64,000 bases of DNA from assembly GCF_001648775.1 (NCBI RefSeq), contig NZ_LVEJ01000010.1, positions 372,001 through 436,000 on the forward strand. The letters run 5' to 3'. The position numbers and the translations under genes were made by a program. The notes below the pieces were generated by a model, which saw nothing but the letters and a program-made list of their open reading frames with translations, was not told the origin of the DNA and did not search any database. Shown here piece by piece: positions 28,453-38,340 of the stretch. This stretch comes from Pseudomonas fluorescens. GTDB lineage: Bacteria; Pseudomonadota; Gammaproteobacteria; Pseudomonadales; Pseudomonadaceae. The stretch's first letter is position 1. Each line of letters begins with the position of its first letter.

Positions 28453-29604
28453 ATGCACGATCTCGAACTGACTGAAGAACAAGTAATGATCCGCGACATG
28501 GCCCGGGACTTTGCCCGTGGCGAAATCGCGCCCTACGCGCAGGCATGGGAAAAGGCTGGCTGGATCGACGATGCGCTCGTTGCGAAGATGGGCGAATTGG
28601 GTTTGCTCGGCATGGTGGTGCCTGAAGAATGGGGTGGCACTTACGTCGATTACGTCGCCTACGCCTTGGCCGTGGAAGAGATTTCCGCCGGTGACGGTGC
28701 AACCGGCGCGTTCATGAGCATCCACAATTCGGTCGGCTGCGGCCCGGTGCTCAACTACGGCAGCGAAGCGCAGAAAAAGACCTGGCTGGCGGACTTGGCC
28801 AGTGGGAAAACCATCGGCTGCTTCTGCCTGACCGAACCGCAAGCCGGCTCCGAGGCGCACAACCTGCGCACCCGCGCCGAACTGCGTGACGGCCAGTGGG
28901 TGATCAACGGCGCCAAGCAATTTGTCAGCAACGGCAAACGGGCGAAGCTGGCGATCGTCTTTGCGGTGACCGATCCGGACCTGGGCAAGAAAGGTATTTC
29001 GGCGTTTCTGGTGCCGACCGATACCGCCGGTTTCATCGTCGATCGCACCGAACACAAGATGGGCATCCGCGCCTCTGATACCTGTGCGGTGACGCTAAAC
29101 AACTGCAGCATCCCCGAGGCCAATCTGCTCGGTGAGCGCGGCAAAGGTCTGGCGATTGCCCTATCCAACCTTGAAGGCGGACGCATCGGCATCGCCGCAC
29201 AAGCACTGGGCATCGCCCGCGCAGCGTTTGAAGCGGCGCTGGTGTATTCGCGCGACCGCATCCAGTTTGGCAAACCGATCAATGAACACCAGAGCATTGC
29301 CAACCTGCTGGCCGACATGCACATGCAAATCAACGCCGCGCGGTTGATGATCCTGCATGCGGCGCGGCTGCGTACGGCGGGCAAACCGTGCTTGTCAGAG
29401 GCTTCGCAGGCGAAGCTGTTTGCCTCGGAAATGGCCGAGAAGGTCTGCTCGTCGGCGATCCAGATTCATGGCGGCTATGGATATCTGGAGGATTATCCGG
29501 TCGAGAAGTACTACCGCGATGCGCGGATTACCCAGATCTACGAAGGCTCGAGCGAGATTCAGCGGATGGTCATTGCGCGGGAGCTGAAGCACTATCAGTT
29601 GTAA
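28453..29604 (+). CDS. Acyl-CoA dehydrogenase, isobutyryl-CoA type
   Basis: 383 residues, full acyl-CoA dehydrogenase architecture: helical N-domain, central beta domain with [15 protein letters not shown] (FAD/acyl contact), and C-terminal helical domain with [21 protein letters not shown]. The catalytic Glu lies in [10 protein letters not shown]. Close to short-branched/isobutyryl-CoA dehydrogenases. Adjacent to HIBYL-CoA hydrolase, hence the valine assignment. It oxidises isobutyryl-CoA to methacrylyl-CoA and passes electrons to ETF. Confidence 0.88.
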   Translation: MHDLELTEEQVMIRDMARDFARGEIAPYAQAWEKAGWIDDALVAKMGELGLLGMVVPEEWGGTYVDYVAYALAVEEISAGDGATGAFMSIHNSVGCGPVLNYGSEAQKKTWLADLASGKTIGCFCLTEPQAGSEAHNLRTRAELRDGQWVINGAKQFVSNGKRAKLAIVFAVTDPDLGKKGISAFLVPTDTAGFIVDRTEHKMGIRASDTCAVTLNNCSIPEANLLGERGKGLAIALSNLEGGRIGIAAQALGIARAAFEAALVYSRDRIQFGKPINEHQSIANLLADMHMQINAARLMILHAARLRTAGKPCLSEASQAKLFASEMAEKVCSSAIQIHGGYGYLEDYPVEKYYRDARITQIYEGSSEIQRMVIARELKHYQL

Positions 29605-30052
29605 CTGTGTGGCCCCCTTTCCCTCACCCCAGCCCTCTCCCAGAGGGAGAGGGGGCCGACCGAGGTGTCTGGCGTTATACGCCGACCTGAAAGACCGGGG
29701 CGATTATGGATTCAATAAAGCAGGCGTAACATCCCCCATTCAGTCCCTTTCCCAAAGGGAGAGGGGGCCGACCGAGGTGTCTGGCGTTATACGCCGACCT
29801 GAAAGACCGGGGCGATTATGGGTTCAATAAAGCAGGCGTAACATCCCCCATTCAGTCCCTTTCCCAAAGGGAGAGGGGCCGACCGAGGTGTCTGGCGTCA
29901 TACATCGACCTGAAAGACCGGGGCGATTGTGGATTTCGGCGATTGTGGATTCAGTGATGGGCTCTCAGGTCGGCGTAAATCATCAATATCCCCCGATCAG
30001 TCCCCTCTCCCTCCGGGAGAGGGTTAGGGTGAGGGGCTTTTGATTTTAGTGC
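29605..30052. repeat. Tandem 111-112-bp repeat array bounded by inverted CCCTCTCCC arms
   Basis: 448 bp between convergent genes. A unit beginning GGCCGACCGAGGTGTCTGGC recurs with its GACCGAGG core at 29658, 29770 and 29881, giving spacings of 112 and 111 bp. Copies 1 and 2 are nearly identical; copy 3 is diverged and has an internal repeat of CGATTGTGGATT. Each unit ends in a CCC-TTT/CTC palindrome (CCCTTTCCCAAAGGGAGAGGG-like). The array is framed by CCCTCACCCCAGCCCTCTCCC at the left and its near inverse GGGAGAGGGTTAGGGTGAGGGG at the right, split here for length. No gene is likely inside. Confidence 0.85.
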
Positions 30053-30928
30053 TCAGTTCTGCCCGGAACGCCTGATCGCCCTCACCCCCAACGCCGCCAG
30101 ATCACTCTCCCCCTCACCCAGCGCCACCGCATCCAGCAAGTTATCGCGCAGCACACTGGCAACCGGCAGCGGCACATGTTTCGGCTCGCCAGCCTTCAAC
30201 GCCAAGCCGACATCCTTCAAGCCCAGGCGCAACGTAAACCCGGCGCCCTCGGTTTCGCGCCCGGCAATCTTCGGCCCATAAACCTTGTAGGCCGGCGCCG
30301 CAAACAAGGTGTTGGTAATGAAATCGACGAAATCGTTATTGGCCACGCCATAGCTCTGGGTCAACGCCATCGCCTCGCCCGTGGCTTCGATGGCGCTGAT
30401 CAGCATCATGTTGGTAGCGATTTTCAGGATGGCGGCGTTGACCGGGTCTTCACCCATTGGCCAGGTTTTCTGGCCCATGACATCAAGCAACGGCTGCACC
30501 TTGCTCAGGGCTACCGCAGGTCCGGCGACGGCGATGTTGAGCGTGCCCGCCTCAGCCAGGTCATTGCGACCGAACACCGGCGCGGCGATCAGTTCGACCT
30601 TGGCGCTGGCATGCAGCGCGGCCATTTCCCTGATGAAATCGACGGACAACGTGGCCATGCTTAGATGAATCAGGCCCGCTTTGCTGGCAGCCAGCGCACC
30701 GCTGTCGATCAATACGCTGCGGGTCACGGCATCGTCGGCGAGCATGCTGATCAGCACATCGACATCGAAGGCGTCGCGAGGATGGCTCGCGGCAATGGCG
30801 CCCTGCTGCACCAGTTGCTCGACCGCCGCTTGGCTGCGGTTCCACACCCACAACTGATGCCCGGCCTTGAGCAGATTGGCGGCCATGCCCTTGCCCATGG
30901 AACCCAGCCCGATAAATCCGATACGCAT
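30053..30928 (-). CDS. 3-hydroxyisobutyrate dehydrogenase-like NAD(P)-dependent oxidoreductase
   Basis: 291 residues from the ATG at 30928, with GGAGG 6 bp upstream. N-terminal Rossmann domain with GFIGLGSMGKGMAANLL, then the helical dimerisation domain; the catalytic lysine lies in NAAILKIATNMM. It belongs to the beta-hydroxyacid dehydrogenase family (HIBADH, tartronate semialdehyde reductase, PA0743-type serine dehydrogenase). Position beside HIBYL-CoA hydrolase and isobutyryl-CoA dehydrogenase suggests oxidation of 3-hydroxyisobutyrate to methylmalonate semialdehyde, but the lysine motif differs from the GDG-x-x-K-x-x-NN form of classical MmsB, so the substrate could be different. Confidence 0.8.
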   Translation of the reverse strand: MRIGFIGLGSMGKGMAANLLKAGHQLWVWNRSQAAVEQLVQQGAIAASHPRDAFDVDVLISMLADDAVTRSVLIDSGALAASKAGLIHLSMATLSVDFIREMAALHASAKVELIAAPVFGRNDLAEAGTLNIAVAGPAVALSKVQPLLDVMGQKTWPMGEDPVNAAILKIATNMMLISAIEATGEAMALTQSYGVANNDFVDFITNTLFAAPAYKVYGPKIAGRETEGAGFTLRLGLKDVGLALKAGEPKHVPLPVASVLRDNLLDAVALGEGESDLAALGVRAIRRSGQN

Positions 30929-30993
30929 GTCGACCTCCGCAATGGTTTGCATGATTGCGGACAGACTAGCGGGAGTCGCCAAGCCTTAAAAGC

Positions 30994-31084
30994 TTCGCGA
31001 GCAAGCTCGCTCCCACAAGGATTTCCGGTGAGCATGAATCCTGGACACACCAACAGACCATGTGGGAGCGAGCTTGCTCGCGAA
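30994..31084. repeat. REP doublet, outward type, 45-bp spacer
   Basis: Inverted unit 30994-31016 and forward unit 31062-31084, between the dehydrogenase and hydratase genes of one transcriptional direction. Confidence 0.9.
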
Positions 31085-31105
31085 AGCGTCAGTCAGGTCA
31101 GCACA

Positions 31106-31879
31106 TTACTTGCCAGTAAACTCCGGTGCACGCTTGGCGACGAACGCCGCCATCCCTTCCTTCTGATCCTGCGTGGCAAACGCGGCATGGAACACCCGAC
31201 GTTCAAAACGCACGCCCTCCGTCAAGCTGACCTCAAAGGCACGGTTGACGCTCTCCTTGACCATCATCGCAATCGGCAGCGACTTGCTGGCAATCACCGC
31301 CGCCACCTTCAGCGCTTCGTCGAGGAGTTCATCACTCGGCACAATCCGCGCGACGATGCCGCAACGCTCAGCCTCAACCGCATCGATCAAACGCCCGCTC
31401 AGGCACATTTCCATGGCCTTGGCTTTGCCGACGGCGCGGGTCAGGCGCTGGGTGCCGCCCATGCCCGGCAGCACGCCGAGGTTGATTTCCGGCTGGCCAA
31501 ATTTGGCGTTATCACCGGCCAGAATGAAGTCGCACATCAACGCCAGTTCACAGCCACCGCCAAGGGCGAAACCGTTGACCGCCGCAATGATCGGCTTACG
31601 GCGGTTGGCCACGCGGTCGCTGTCGCTGAACAGGTCATCCATGTAGATCTGCGGGTAGGTCAGCTCGGCCATTTCCTTGATATCGGCACCGGCGGCAAAA
31701 GCCTTTTTCGAACCGGTGAGGACGATGCAACCGATGTTGGCGTCGACTTCCAGTGCATCGAGGGCCTGGTTCACTTCGCTGACCAGTTGCGCATTCAGGG
31801 CATTCAGTGCCTGCGGGCGGTTGAGCGTGATCAGACCGACGCGGCCGTGGGTTTCCAGCAGAATGGTTTGGTAAGTCAT
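31106..31879 (-). CDS. Enoyl-CoA hydratase
   Basis: 257 residues, classic hydratase length. [14 protein letters not shown] start, [14 protein letters not shown] oxyanion loop, [19 protein letters not shown] with one catalytic Glu, and [19 protein letters not shown] with the second. Short-chain hydratase in the crotonase family; likely hydrates tiglyl-CoA or methacrylyl-CoA in isoleucine/valine breakdown given its neighbours. 15 bp behind the acyl-CoA dehydrogenase gene. Confidence 0.92.
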   Translation of the reverse strand: MTYQTILLETHGRVGLITLNRPQALNALNAQLVSEVNQALDALEVDANIGCIVLTGSKKAFAAGADIKEMAELTYPQIYMDDLFSDSDRVANRRKPIIAAVNGFALGGGCELALMCDFILAGDNAKFGQPEINLGVLPGMGGTQRLTRAVGKAKAMEMCLSGRLIDAVEAERCGIVARIVPSDELLDEALKVAAVIASKSLPIAMMVKESVNRAFEVSLTEGVRFERRVFHAAFATQDQKEGMAAFVAKRAPEFTGK

Positions 31880-31894
31880 GATGAAAATTCCTTG

Positions 31895-33022
31895 TCAAAG
31901 ATTGCGCGAAATGACCATGCGTTGAATGTCGCTGGTGCCTTCGTAGATCTGGCAGACGCGCACGTCGCGGTAGATCCGTTCCAGCGGGAAGTCGTTGAGG
32001 TAACCGTAACCACCGAGGGTTTGCAACGCCATCGAACAGACCTTCTCGGCCATTTCCGAAGCGAACAGTTTGGCCATCGACGCCTCGACCAGTGCCGGTT
32101 GACCGCTGTCACGCAGGGCCGCCGCGTAATGCACCATCTGCCGGGCGACGGCGATTTGCGTGGCCATGTCGGCCAAGCGGAAAGCCACGGCTTGATGCTC
32201 AATGATCGGCTTGCCGAAGGTGTCACGTTCACGGGCATAATCGCGCGCGGCTTCAAATGCCGCACGGGCCATGCCCACCGATTGCGAAGCGATACCGACG
32301 CGCCCGCCTTCAAGGTTGGCCAAGGCGATTTTGTAGCCCTCGCCCTCTTCGCCCAAACGGTTGGCCACCGGCACTTTGACGTCTTCGAAGAGGATCTGGC
32401 AGGTGTCGGAGGCGTGTTGACCGAGCTTGTCTTCGACACGCGCGACTGTGTAGCCCGGCGAATCGGTCGGCACGATAAACGCGCTGATGCCGCGCTTGCC
32501 GGCGCTCGGATCGGTGACGGCAAACACAATCACGATCCCGGCGTTTTGCCCGGAGGTGATGAACTGTTTGCAGCCGTTCAGCACGTAGTGATCGCCTTCC
32601 AGCCGCGCGCGGGTTTTCAGGCTGCTGGCGTCGGAGCCGGCCTGCGGTTCGGTCAAGGCAAAGGCACCGAGCATGGCGCCGCTGGCCAGCGGTTTTAGGA
32701 AGCGTTCGCGCTGGTCGTCATTGCCGAACTTGAGGATCGGCACGCAACCCACCGAGTTGTGCACGCTCATGATCGTCGAGCAGGCGCCGTCACCGGCGGC
32801 GATTTCTTCAAGGGCCATGGCGTACGCCAGATAACCGGTGTCGCAGCCGCCCCACTGCTCCGGCACGAGCATGCCGAAGAAGCCCAGTTCGGCCATTTGG
32901 CCAATGGCTTCCTTGGGGAAACGGTGCTCGCGATCCCACTCGGCGGCGAACGGCTTGAGGCGTTCCTCGGCGAACTGCCGGGCCATGTCGCGGATCTGGG
33001 TTTGGTCTTCGTTGGGAATCAT
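31895..33022 (-). CDS. Acyl-CoA dehydrogenase, short/branched-chain type
   Basis: 375 residues. [17 protein letters not shown] (FAD/acyl contact), [38 protein letters not shown], and [20 protein letters not shown] with the catalytic Glu in [10 protein letters not shown]. It resembles PA2552-type and 2-methylbutyryl-CoA dehydrogenases. Gene order acyl-CoA dehydrogenase, thiolase, SDR, acyl-CoA ligase is the same as PA2552-PA2555 in P. aeruginosa (recalled synteny). A REP doublet separates it from the thiolase. Confidence 0.9.
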   Translation of the reverse strand: MIPNEDQTQIRDMARQFAEERLKPFAAEWDREHRFPKEAIGQMAELGFFGMLVPEQWGGCDTGYLAYAMALEEIAAGDGACSTIMSVHNSVGCVPILKFGNDDQRERFLKPLASGAMLGAFALTEPQAGSDASSLKTRARLEGDHYVLNGCKQFITSGQNAGIVIVFAVTDPSAGKRGISAFIVPTDSPGYTVARVEDKLGQHASDTCQILFEDVKVPVANRLGEEGEGYKIALANLEGGRVGIASQSVGMARAAFEAARDYARERDTFGKPIIEHQAVAFRLADMATQIAVARQMVHYAAALRDSGQPALVEASMAKLFASEMAEKVCSMALQTLGGYGYLNDFPLERIYRDVRVCQIYEGTSDIQRMVISRNL

Positions 33023-33057
33023 GGTGAATCCTTACTTCAGGTTCAGACACAAATCCT

Positions 33058-33145
33058 GTGGGAGCGAGCTTGCTCGCGAAAGCGGTATGTCATTCAACTT
33101 CGATGTTGGCTGACACGATGCCTTCGCGAGCAAGCTCGCTCCCAC
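33058..33145. repeat. REP doublet, inward type, 42-bp spacer
   Basis: Forward unit 33058-33080, inverted unit 33123-33145, between acyl-CoA dehydrogenase and thiolase genes. Confidence 0.9.
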
Positions 33146-33162
33146 AGGGATTGGCGTTTGTT

Positions 33163-34356
33163 TCAATACACGCATTCCACGGCCATGGCTGTGGCTTCGC
33201 CGCCGCCGATGCAGATTGCAGCGATACCGCGTTTGAGGTTTCGCTGGCGCAGGGCCGACAGCAACGTCACCAGAATCCGCGCGCCCGACGCGCCGATCGG
33301 ATGGCCCAGCGCACAGGCACCCCCATGCACGTTCAACTTGTCATGCGGAATTTCCAGGTGCGTCATCGCCGCCATGCCGACCACGGCAAACGCCTCGTTG
33401 ACCTCGAACAGATCGACATCACCCAGCGACCAACCGGTTTTCTTGATCAGCTTCTTGATCGCCCCAATCGGCGCCACCGGGAACAGGCCCGGGGTATCGG
33501 CGAACGCTGCATGACCATGGATCACAGCCAACGGTTTCAGCCCGAGTTTCTGCGCTTGCGACTGACGCATCAGCACCAGCGCCGCCGCGCCGTCAGAGAT
33601 TGAACTGGAGTTCGCCGCTGTCACCGTGCCGCCTTCGCGGAAGGCCGGTTTCAGCGAGGCAATCTTGTCCAGTTTGGCTTTCGGTGGTTGTTCGTCGTGG
33701 CTGATCAGCACTTGTTCTTTGCCGACGGTCACGGTCAGCGGGACGATTTCGTCCTTGAAGCTGCCGTCCTTGATCGCCTGCTGCGCGCGGGTGGTCGAGG
33801 CGATGGCAAAGGCGTCCTGCGCCTCACGGCTGAAGTCATTGGTTTCGGCGCAATCCTCGGCGAAGGTGCCCATCAGGCGCCCTTTGTCGTAAGCGTCTTC
33901 GAGACCGTCGAGGAACATTGAGTCGAGCACCCGACCATGGCCCATGCGGTAACCGGCGCGGGCACGATCGAGCAGGTACGGCGAGTTGGACATGCTTTCC
34001 ATGCCACCGGCGATCACCACATCGGCGCTGCCGGCAATCAGCATGTCGTGGGCGAGAATGGTGGTTTCCATGCCCGAGCCGCACATCTTGTTGACGGTGG
34101 TGCAGCGGGTCGATTTATCCAGCCCGGCGCCGAGCGCAGCCTGACGCGCCGGTGCCTGACCGAGGCCGGCAGGCAGCACGCAACCGAACAACACTTCATC
34201 GACCGCATCGCTGGCGACACCGGCACGCTCAACCGCAGCCTTGATTGCCGCAGCGCCGAGTTGCGGCGCGGTGAGGCTTTTCAGTTCGCCCTGAAAACCG
34301 CCCATGGGCGTGCGCACGGCGCTGACGATAACAATCGGATCGTTGGAAATAGTCAT
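33163..34356 (-). CDS. Acetyl-CoA C-acyltransferase (thiolase)
   Basis: 397 residues. Nucleophilic Cys in TVNKMCGSGME (about residue 90), GGMESMSNSPY, NEAFAV, the histidine of GGACALGHPIGASGARI and the second Cys in AICIGGGEATA. A degradative or biosynthetic-type short-chain thiolase; with the SDR it would cleave 2-methylacetoacetyl-CoA or acetoacetyl-CoA. Its Shine-Dalgarno AAGGAGG overlaps the stop codon of the SDR gene, so translation is coupled. Confidence 0.93.
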   Translation of the reverse strand: MTISNDPIVIVSAVRTPMGGFQGELKSLTAPQLGAAAIKAAVERAGVASDAVDEVLFGCVLPAGLGQAPARQAALGAGLDKSTRCTTVNKMCGSGMETTILAHDMLIAGSADVVIAGGMESMSNSPYLLDRARAGYRMGHGRVLDSMFLDGLEDAYDKGRLMGTFAEDCAETNDFSREAQDAFAIASTTRAQQAIKDGSFKDEIVPLTVTVGKEQVLISHDEQPPKAKLDKIASLKPAFREGGTVTAANSSSISDGAAALVLMRQSQAQKLGLKPLAVIHGHAAFADTPGLFPVAPIGAIKKLIKKTGWSLGDVDLFEVNEAFAVVGMAAMTHLEIPHDKLNVHGGACALGHPIGASGARILVTLLSALRQRNLKRGIAAICIGGGEATAMAVECVY

Positions 34357-34368
34357 GACAAATCCTCC

Positions 34369-35130
34369 TTACTTGGCGGCCATGCGCAAGGCGCCGTCGA
34401 GACGGATCACCTCGCCGTTGAGCATGCTGTTTTCGATGATATGCCGAACCAGCGCGGCGTATTCGCCAGGCTTGCCCAGACGCGGCGGGAACGGCACGCC
34501 GGCGGCCAGCGAGTCGCGGACTTCCGGGGTCATGCCGGCCATCATCGGCGTTTCGAAAATGCCCGGAGCGATGGTCATCACACGGATGCCGAAGCGCGCC
34601 AGCTCACGGGCGGCTGGCAGGGTCAGGCTGGCGATCGCGCCTTTCGAAGCGGCATACGCTGCCTGGCCGATCTGGCCGTCGAAGGCTGCAACCGATGCGG
34701 TGTTGATGATCACGCCGCGCTCGCCGTCAGCGTTGGCCTCGGATTCGGCGATGGCCGCCGCGGCCAGACGCAGCATGTTGAAGCTGCCGATCAGGTTGAC
34801 GTTGATCACCTGCGCGAAGCTGCTCAACGCGTGTGGGCCGTTCTTGCCGAGGATCTTCTCGCCACGAACGATGCCGGCGCAGTTGACCAGACCATTGAGA
34901 CTGCCAAATGCGGCGACGGTCGCTTGCACGGCGGCTTCGGCAGCGGCTTCGTTGCTGATGTCGGCGACGACACTCTGTGCGCCGAGACGTTGAGCCTGAG
35001 CGGCGACCGCTTCGGCGTTCATGTCCACCAACATCACTTTGGCGCCGGCACTGACCAGCAATTGCGCGGTGGCGGCACCGAGGCCGGAGGCGCCGCCAGT
35101 GACGATAAAAACCTTGTTCTCGATCTGCAT
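34369..35130 (-). CDS. SDR-family 3-hydroxyacyl-CoA dehydrogenase (type II, HSD10-like)
   Basis: 253 residues from the ATG at 35130. Short-chain dehydrogenase with [15 protein letters not shown] (NAD), NCAGI, catalytic Ser in [16 protein letters not shown] and YAASKG (Tyr, Lys). The [32 protein letters not shown] segment is typical of HSD17B10-type 3-hydroxy-2-methylbutyryl-CoA dehydrogenases, although the whole segment is quoted here only by its ends: residues TPMMAG and [14 protein letters not shown]-dependent oxidation of a 3-hydroxyacyl-CoA before the thiolase step. Confidence 0.9.
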   Translation of the reverse strand: MQIENKVFIVTGGASGLGAATAQLLVSAGAKVMLVDMNAEAVAAQAQRLGAQSVVADISNEAAAEAAVQATVAAFGSLNGLVNCAGIVRGEKILGKNGPHALSSFAQVINVNLIGSFNMLRLAAAAIAESEANADGERGVIINTASVAAFDGQIGQAAYAASKGAIASLTLPAARELARFGIRVMTIAPGIFETPMMAGMTPEVRDSLAAGVPFPPRLGKPGEYAALVRHIIENSMLNGEVIRLDGALRMAAK

Positions 35131-35146
35131 GACTGTAGGTCCTGAT

Positions 35147-36811
35147 TCAAGCTGAAACGTTAGGCGCCGCGGCCTCTTGAGCCTTGGCGATTTCCTGGTT
35201 GCGCAAGATAAAGCGCTGCAATTTGCCACTCGGGGTCTTGGGCAATTCGCTGACAAATTCGATTTCACGTGGGTACGAATGCGCGGCCAGACGTTTGCGC
35301 ACGTGTTGACGCAGTTCTTCGGCAAGCTCCGGCGCCGCACGGTATTGCGCGCTCAGCACCACGAAGGCTTTGACCAGTTCGGTGCGCTCCGGGTCCGGTT
35401 TGCCGACGACTGCCGCTTCGACGACTGCCGGGTGTTCGATCAGCGCGCTCTCGACATCGAACGGGCCGACGCGATAGCCGGACGTGGTGATGACGTCATC
35501 GCTGCGGCCGACGAAGCTGATGCTGCCGTCACCGTTCCATTCCACGGTGTCGCCGCTGAGGTAGTAATCGCCGACGAAGGCTTTGGTCGGCGCGCCTTCG
35601 TAACCACCGAACCAGCACATCGGCGATTGCGCACGGTCGATGGCGAGAATGCCCGGCTGGCCGACGCCGAGTTCGTTGTACTGATCATCGAGCACGACGA
35701 TGCGATGGCCCGGCGAGGCGAAACCGGCGGCGCCGAGGTGCACCGGATGCTCGAGACCGTGGTGGTTGCACAGCACCATGCCCAGTTCGGTCTGGCCGTA
35801 ATGGTCATGGATGACCACGTCGAGGTTGTCGGCGAACCAGCGGATCACTTCCGGGTTCAGCGGCTCGCCGGCGCTGCTGACGATGCGCAACTTGCCCTTG
35901 ATCGACTTGGCGAACTGATCTCCACCGGCAATCAGCAAGCGATAAGCCGTCGGCGAACCGGTGAGGTTGGTGATGCCGTATTTGTTGATCACCCGGCAGG
36001 TGCTTTCGAGGGTGAACGGGCCATCGTAGAAAGTGATCGGATGGCCCATCGACAACGGCCCGGTGACGCCGAAATAGATGCCGTAGGCCCAGCCCGGATC
36101 GGCGACATTCCAGAACGAATCTTCCGGGCGCAGATCGACGGCGTCGCGGGTGTAACTCTGGAACGCGACGATGGCTTTCAGTGGTACGGACAGCGCTTTC
36201 GACGGGCCGGTGGTGCCCGAGGTGAACATCAGCAGAAACGGGTCTTCGCCGGTCAGCAGCAGCGGTTCGCAGACGCTGGAATAATTGGCCAGTTCGGCCC
36301 AGAAGCTGTAATCGCCACGGACGATGCCCTGGCCTTTAACGCCGCCAACGGTGACGAGTGTCGGGCAGTCGGCGACTTCAGCGAGTTTCGGCCGGTTGAC
36401 CGCGTCAGTGACCACGACTTTGGCGCCGGAGCTGTTCAGGCGATGTTCGAGGGCTTTGGGGCCGAATGCGGTGAACAGCGGCTGATACACCGCGCCGATG
36501 CGCCAGGTGGCGAGCACGGTGATGAGCAATTCGATGTTGCGCGGCAGCAGGCCGGCGACTTTGTCGCCCTTCTGCACGCCTTGGGCGAGGAGGAAATTGG
36601 CGAAACGCGCGGCGTTATCCTGCAGTTCACTGAAGGTGTACGTCGCACTGGCGCCGTCGCGGCCCTCCCAAAACAGCGCGATGCGCCCCGGCAAGGCATG
36701 GCGGTCGCAGCATTCGACGCAGGCGTTGAGCGCCTCAAGCGTACCGCTGAGTGCGGCGTCCACGGTGTGCTGATAGTTGAACTGTTCAGTGGCAGACAAG
36801 TAATCGCGCAT
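35147..36811 (-). CDS. AMP-binding acyl-CoA synthetase/ligase
   Basis: 554 residues. ANL-superfamily motifs: P-loop [12 protein letters not shown] (about 195), YGQTELGM (A5), the [18 protein letters not shown] hinge region and the C-terminal catalytic lysine in TPSGKLQRF. It activates a short or branched carboxylate to its CoA ester with ATP, feeding the cluster. First gene of the leftward cluster, which runs ligase, SDR, thiolase, acyl-CoA dehydrogenase, hydratase, dehydrogenase. An AGCCA-TCAAAG-TGGCT inverted repeat lies upstream at 36901-36916. Confidence 0.9.
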   Translation of the reverse strand: MRDYLSATEQFNYQHTVDAALSGTLEALNACVECCDRHALPGRIALFWEGRDGASATYTFSELQDNAARFANFLLAQGVQKGDKVAGLLPRNIELLITVLATWRIGAVYQPLFTAFGPKALEHRLNSSGAKVVVTDAVNRPKLAEVADCPTLVTVGGVKGQGIVRGDYSFWAELANYSSVCEPLLLTGEDPFLLMFTSGTTGPSKALSVPLKAIVAFQSYTRDAVDLRPEDSFWNVADPGWAYGIYFGVTGPLSMGHPITFYDGPFTLESTCRVINKYGITNLTGSPTAYRLLIAGGDQFAKSIKGKLRIVSSAGEPLNPEVIRWFADNLDVVIHDHYGQTELGMVLCNHHGLEHPVHLGAAGFASPGHRIVVLDDQYNELGVGQPGILAIDRAQSPMCWFGGYEGAPTKAFVGDYYLSGDTVEWNGDGSISFVGRSDDVITTSGYRVGPFDVESALIEHPAVVEAAVVGKPDPERTELVKAFVVLSAQYRAAPELAEELRQHVRKRLAAHSYPREIEFVSELPKTPSGKLQRFILRNQEIAKAQEAAAPNVSA

Positions 36812-36963
36812 TGCCAGAATCCCTCTGTGTTTTTATTAGGTTGGGAACCGTAAACAACAGAGGGATAGTCGCGCTGTGCGGGGCTTGGGGCAATGGTCAA
36901 AGCCATCAAAGTGGCTGACTGGTTTGGCCAAGGTTTAAGTTTTTTGTTGCATGGACTGGCGCT

Positions 36964-37029
36964 TTCGCGAGCAGGCTCGCTCCCACAGGGGCGATGCATT
37001 CCAAATGTGGGAGCGAGCCTGCTCGCGAA
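36964..37029. repeat. REP doublet, outward type, 20-bp spacer
   Basis: Inverted unit 36964-36986, forward unit 37007-37029; the spacer contains a GATGCATTCCAAAT core shared with the other short-spacer doublets. Confidence 0.9.
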
Positions 37030-37038
37030 GAGGCCGGG

Positions 37039-38055
37039 TCAGACAACCTCATTCAGGATCAGCGTGCGATAGTGGCCCGGATTCGATCCCGACCACTTGC
37101 GAAACGCCTTGTAGAACGAACTCGCATCAGCGAACCCCAACCGACTGGCGATCTCGACAAAACTGATAGAAGGTTCCGCCAGCCAGACAATGGCCAATTC
37201 CTTGCGCACACTGTCCTTGAGGCCTTGATAGGTCTGCCCTTCCTCGGCCAGACGGCGGCGCAATGTCGAGGCCGACATGCACAACTGCTGCGCCAGCGCT
37301 TCAGTCTCCGGCCATTGCTCGGCGGGCAACTGGCGCAGATCCTGCTTGATCCGACTGGCCAGGCTTTCCGGGTCGCGGTACTTGACCAGAATGTTCGCCG
37401 GCGCCTGGGCCAGAAAGCGTTTCAGCTCTTCGGCAGAACGTTTGATCGGCAGATCAAGGCAATCGGCGGAGAAAATCATCCGCGTACGCGGCCGATCAAA
37501 ACGCAGGTTCTCGGAAAACATCACCCGGTAGTCATCGGTGAAGTCCGGCGCCGCACAGCGCAATTCAATCGCCAGAATCGGAATCCGCCGCCCGGCCAGC
37601 CAACAGGCGACGCCGTGGACGATCATCCAATAGGTGAAATAGGTGAAGGCGCGGCGGGGCTCGGGATCATCTTCGAGCAGAACGATTTCCGCCAGACTTT
37701 GCTGATGCACCAGTTGCGCCGGCATGCGCTCGAGCATCAGTGACAGAAAACTCAACCCCGAGCCCAAACCCGCCGCCAGTGTCGGTTGCGCCATCGCACT
37801 GCGGCAGAGGAACTCCAGGCTGCCGGACTTGAGCTTGCGCGGATCCATGCCGAAAAACTCGTCATCGCCGCGCCGGGCCAGCAGGCGCCAAAGCCTGGCG
37901 TACTGCGAGGCCGGCACCCTGGCGTGCTCATCGCGCAGCAACGCCGGAGCAATCCCGACCTTGTTCAAGACTTCTTCCGTGGCCACGCCCGGGGCACAAC
38001 TTTGCAGCAGTGCTTCACGCACCAGTTGAACGGCGATGGTGTCTTTTTCCGACAT
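37039..38055 (-). CDS. AraC family transcriptional regulator
   Basis: 338 residues. An N-terminal Arabinose_bd-type (PF12625-like) ligand domain (about 20-205) and a C-terminal double helix-turn-helix: SASTLRRRLAEEGQTYQGLK and FVEIASRLGFADASSFYKAF, with the family end KWSGSNPGHYR. Encoded just upstream of, and in the same direction as, the acyl-CoA cluster, so it is its likely activator. Similar regulators (OruR/ArgR-like) respond to the substrate acid. Confidence 0.88.
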   Translation of the reverse strand: MSEKDTIAVQLVREALLQSCAPGVATEEVLNKVGIAPALLRDEHARVPASQYARLWRLLARRGDDEFFGMDPRKLKSGSLEFLCRSAMAQPTLAAGLGSGLSFLSLMLERMPAQLVHQQSLAEIVLLEDDPEPRRAFTYFTYWMIVHGVACWLAGRRIPILAIELRCAAPDFTDDYRVMFSENLRFDRPRTRMIFSADCLDLPIKRSAEELKRFLAQAPANILVKYRDPESLASRIKQDLRQLPAEQWPETEALAQQLCMSASTLRRRLAEEGQTYQGLKDSVRKELAIVWLAEPSISFVEIASRLGFADASSFYKAFRKWSGSNPGHYRTLILNEVV

Positions 38056-38122
38056 GGATCGCGGTAAACCTTGTTGTTTTTAATTGACCGGCATCTTACC
38101 CCAAACCCGACTCCGATCCCTT

Positions 38123-38209
38123 GTGGGAGCGAGCTTGCTCGCGAAAGCGTTGGTTCAGTCACAGAGATGTCGACCGGTCAGCCCCCTTCGCGAGCAAGCT
38201 CGCTCCCAC
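38123..38209. repeat. REP doublet, inward type, 41-bp spacer
   Basis: Forward unit 38123-38145, inverted unit 38187-38209, between the AraC gene and the Efe operon. Confidence 0.9.
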
Positions 38210-38263
38210 AGGGTTCTGTGTTGGGGCAAAAATTCAGGCTGTTCAGCTACCGTTCAGGTTCAT

Positions 38264-38282
38264 GTCAATGATTGTCATGTGA
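38264..38282 (+). promoter_or_regulatory. Second Fur-like site upstream of EfeU
   Basis: GTCAATGATTGTCATGTGA, about 11-12 of 19 matches to the Fur consensus; it directly abuts the stronger site at 38281. Confidence 0.5.
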
Positions 38283-38299
38283 GAATGCTTGTCATTATG
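38281..38299 (+). promoter_or_regulatory. Fur box upstream of EfeU
   Basis: GAGAATGCTTGTCATTATG, about 13-14 of 19 matches to GATAATGATAATCATTATC, 42 bp before the EfeU start. With the adjacent site this looks like a tandem Fur-binding array. Confidence 0.7.
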
Positions 38300-38313
38300 T
38301 TACAACTTGTAAC
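38299..38313. promoter_or_regulatory. 15-bp perfect palindrome GTTACAA-C-TTGTAAC
   Basis: 7-bp arms around one central base, between the Fur box and the EfeU start (27 bp ahead of the ATG). It could be an operator for a second regulator or overlap the transcription start. Confidence 0.4.
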
Positions 38314-38340
38314 CTCTTCGAATGACTTAGTGGATGTCGA

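Noticed and set aside
29609-29830. Short plus-strand frame within the 112-bp repeats
   Set aside because: It arises from the repeat (Arg/Pro/Gly-rich) and has no Shine-Dalgarno sequence.
30665-32698. 677-codon plus-strand frame across dehydrogenase and hydratase genes
   Set aside because: It runs opposite three clear minus-strand genes and through a REP doublet; composition is not protein-like.
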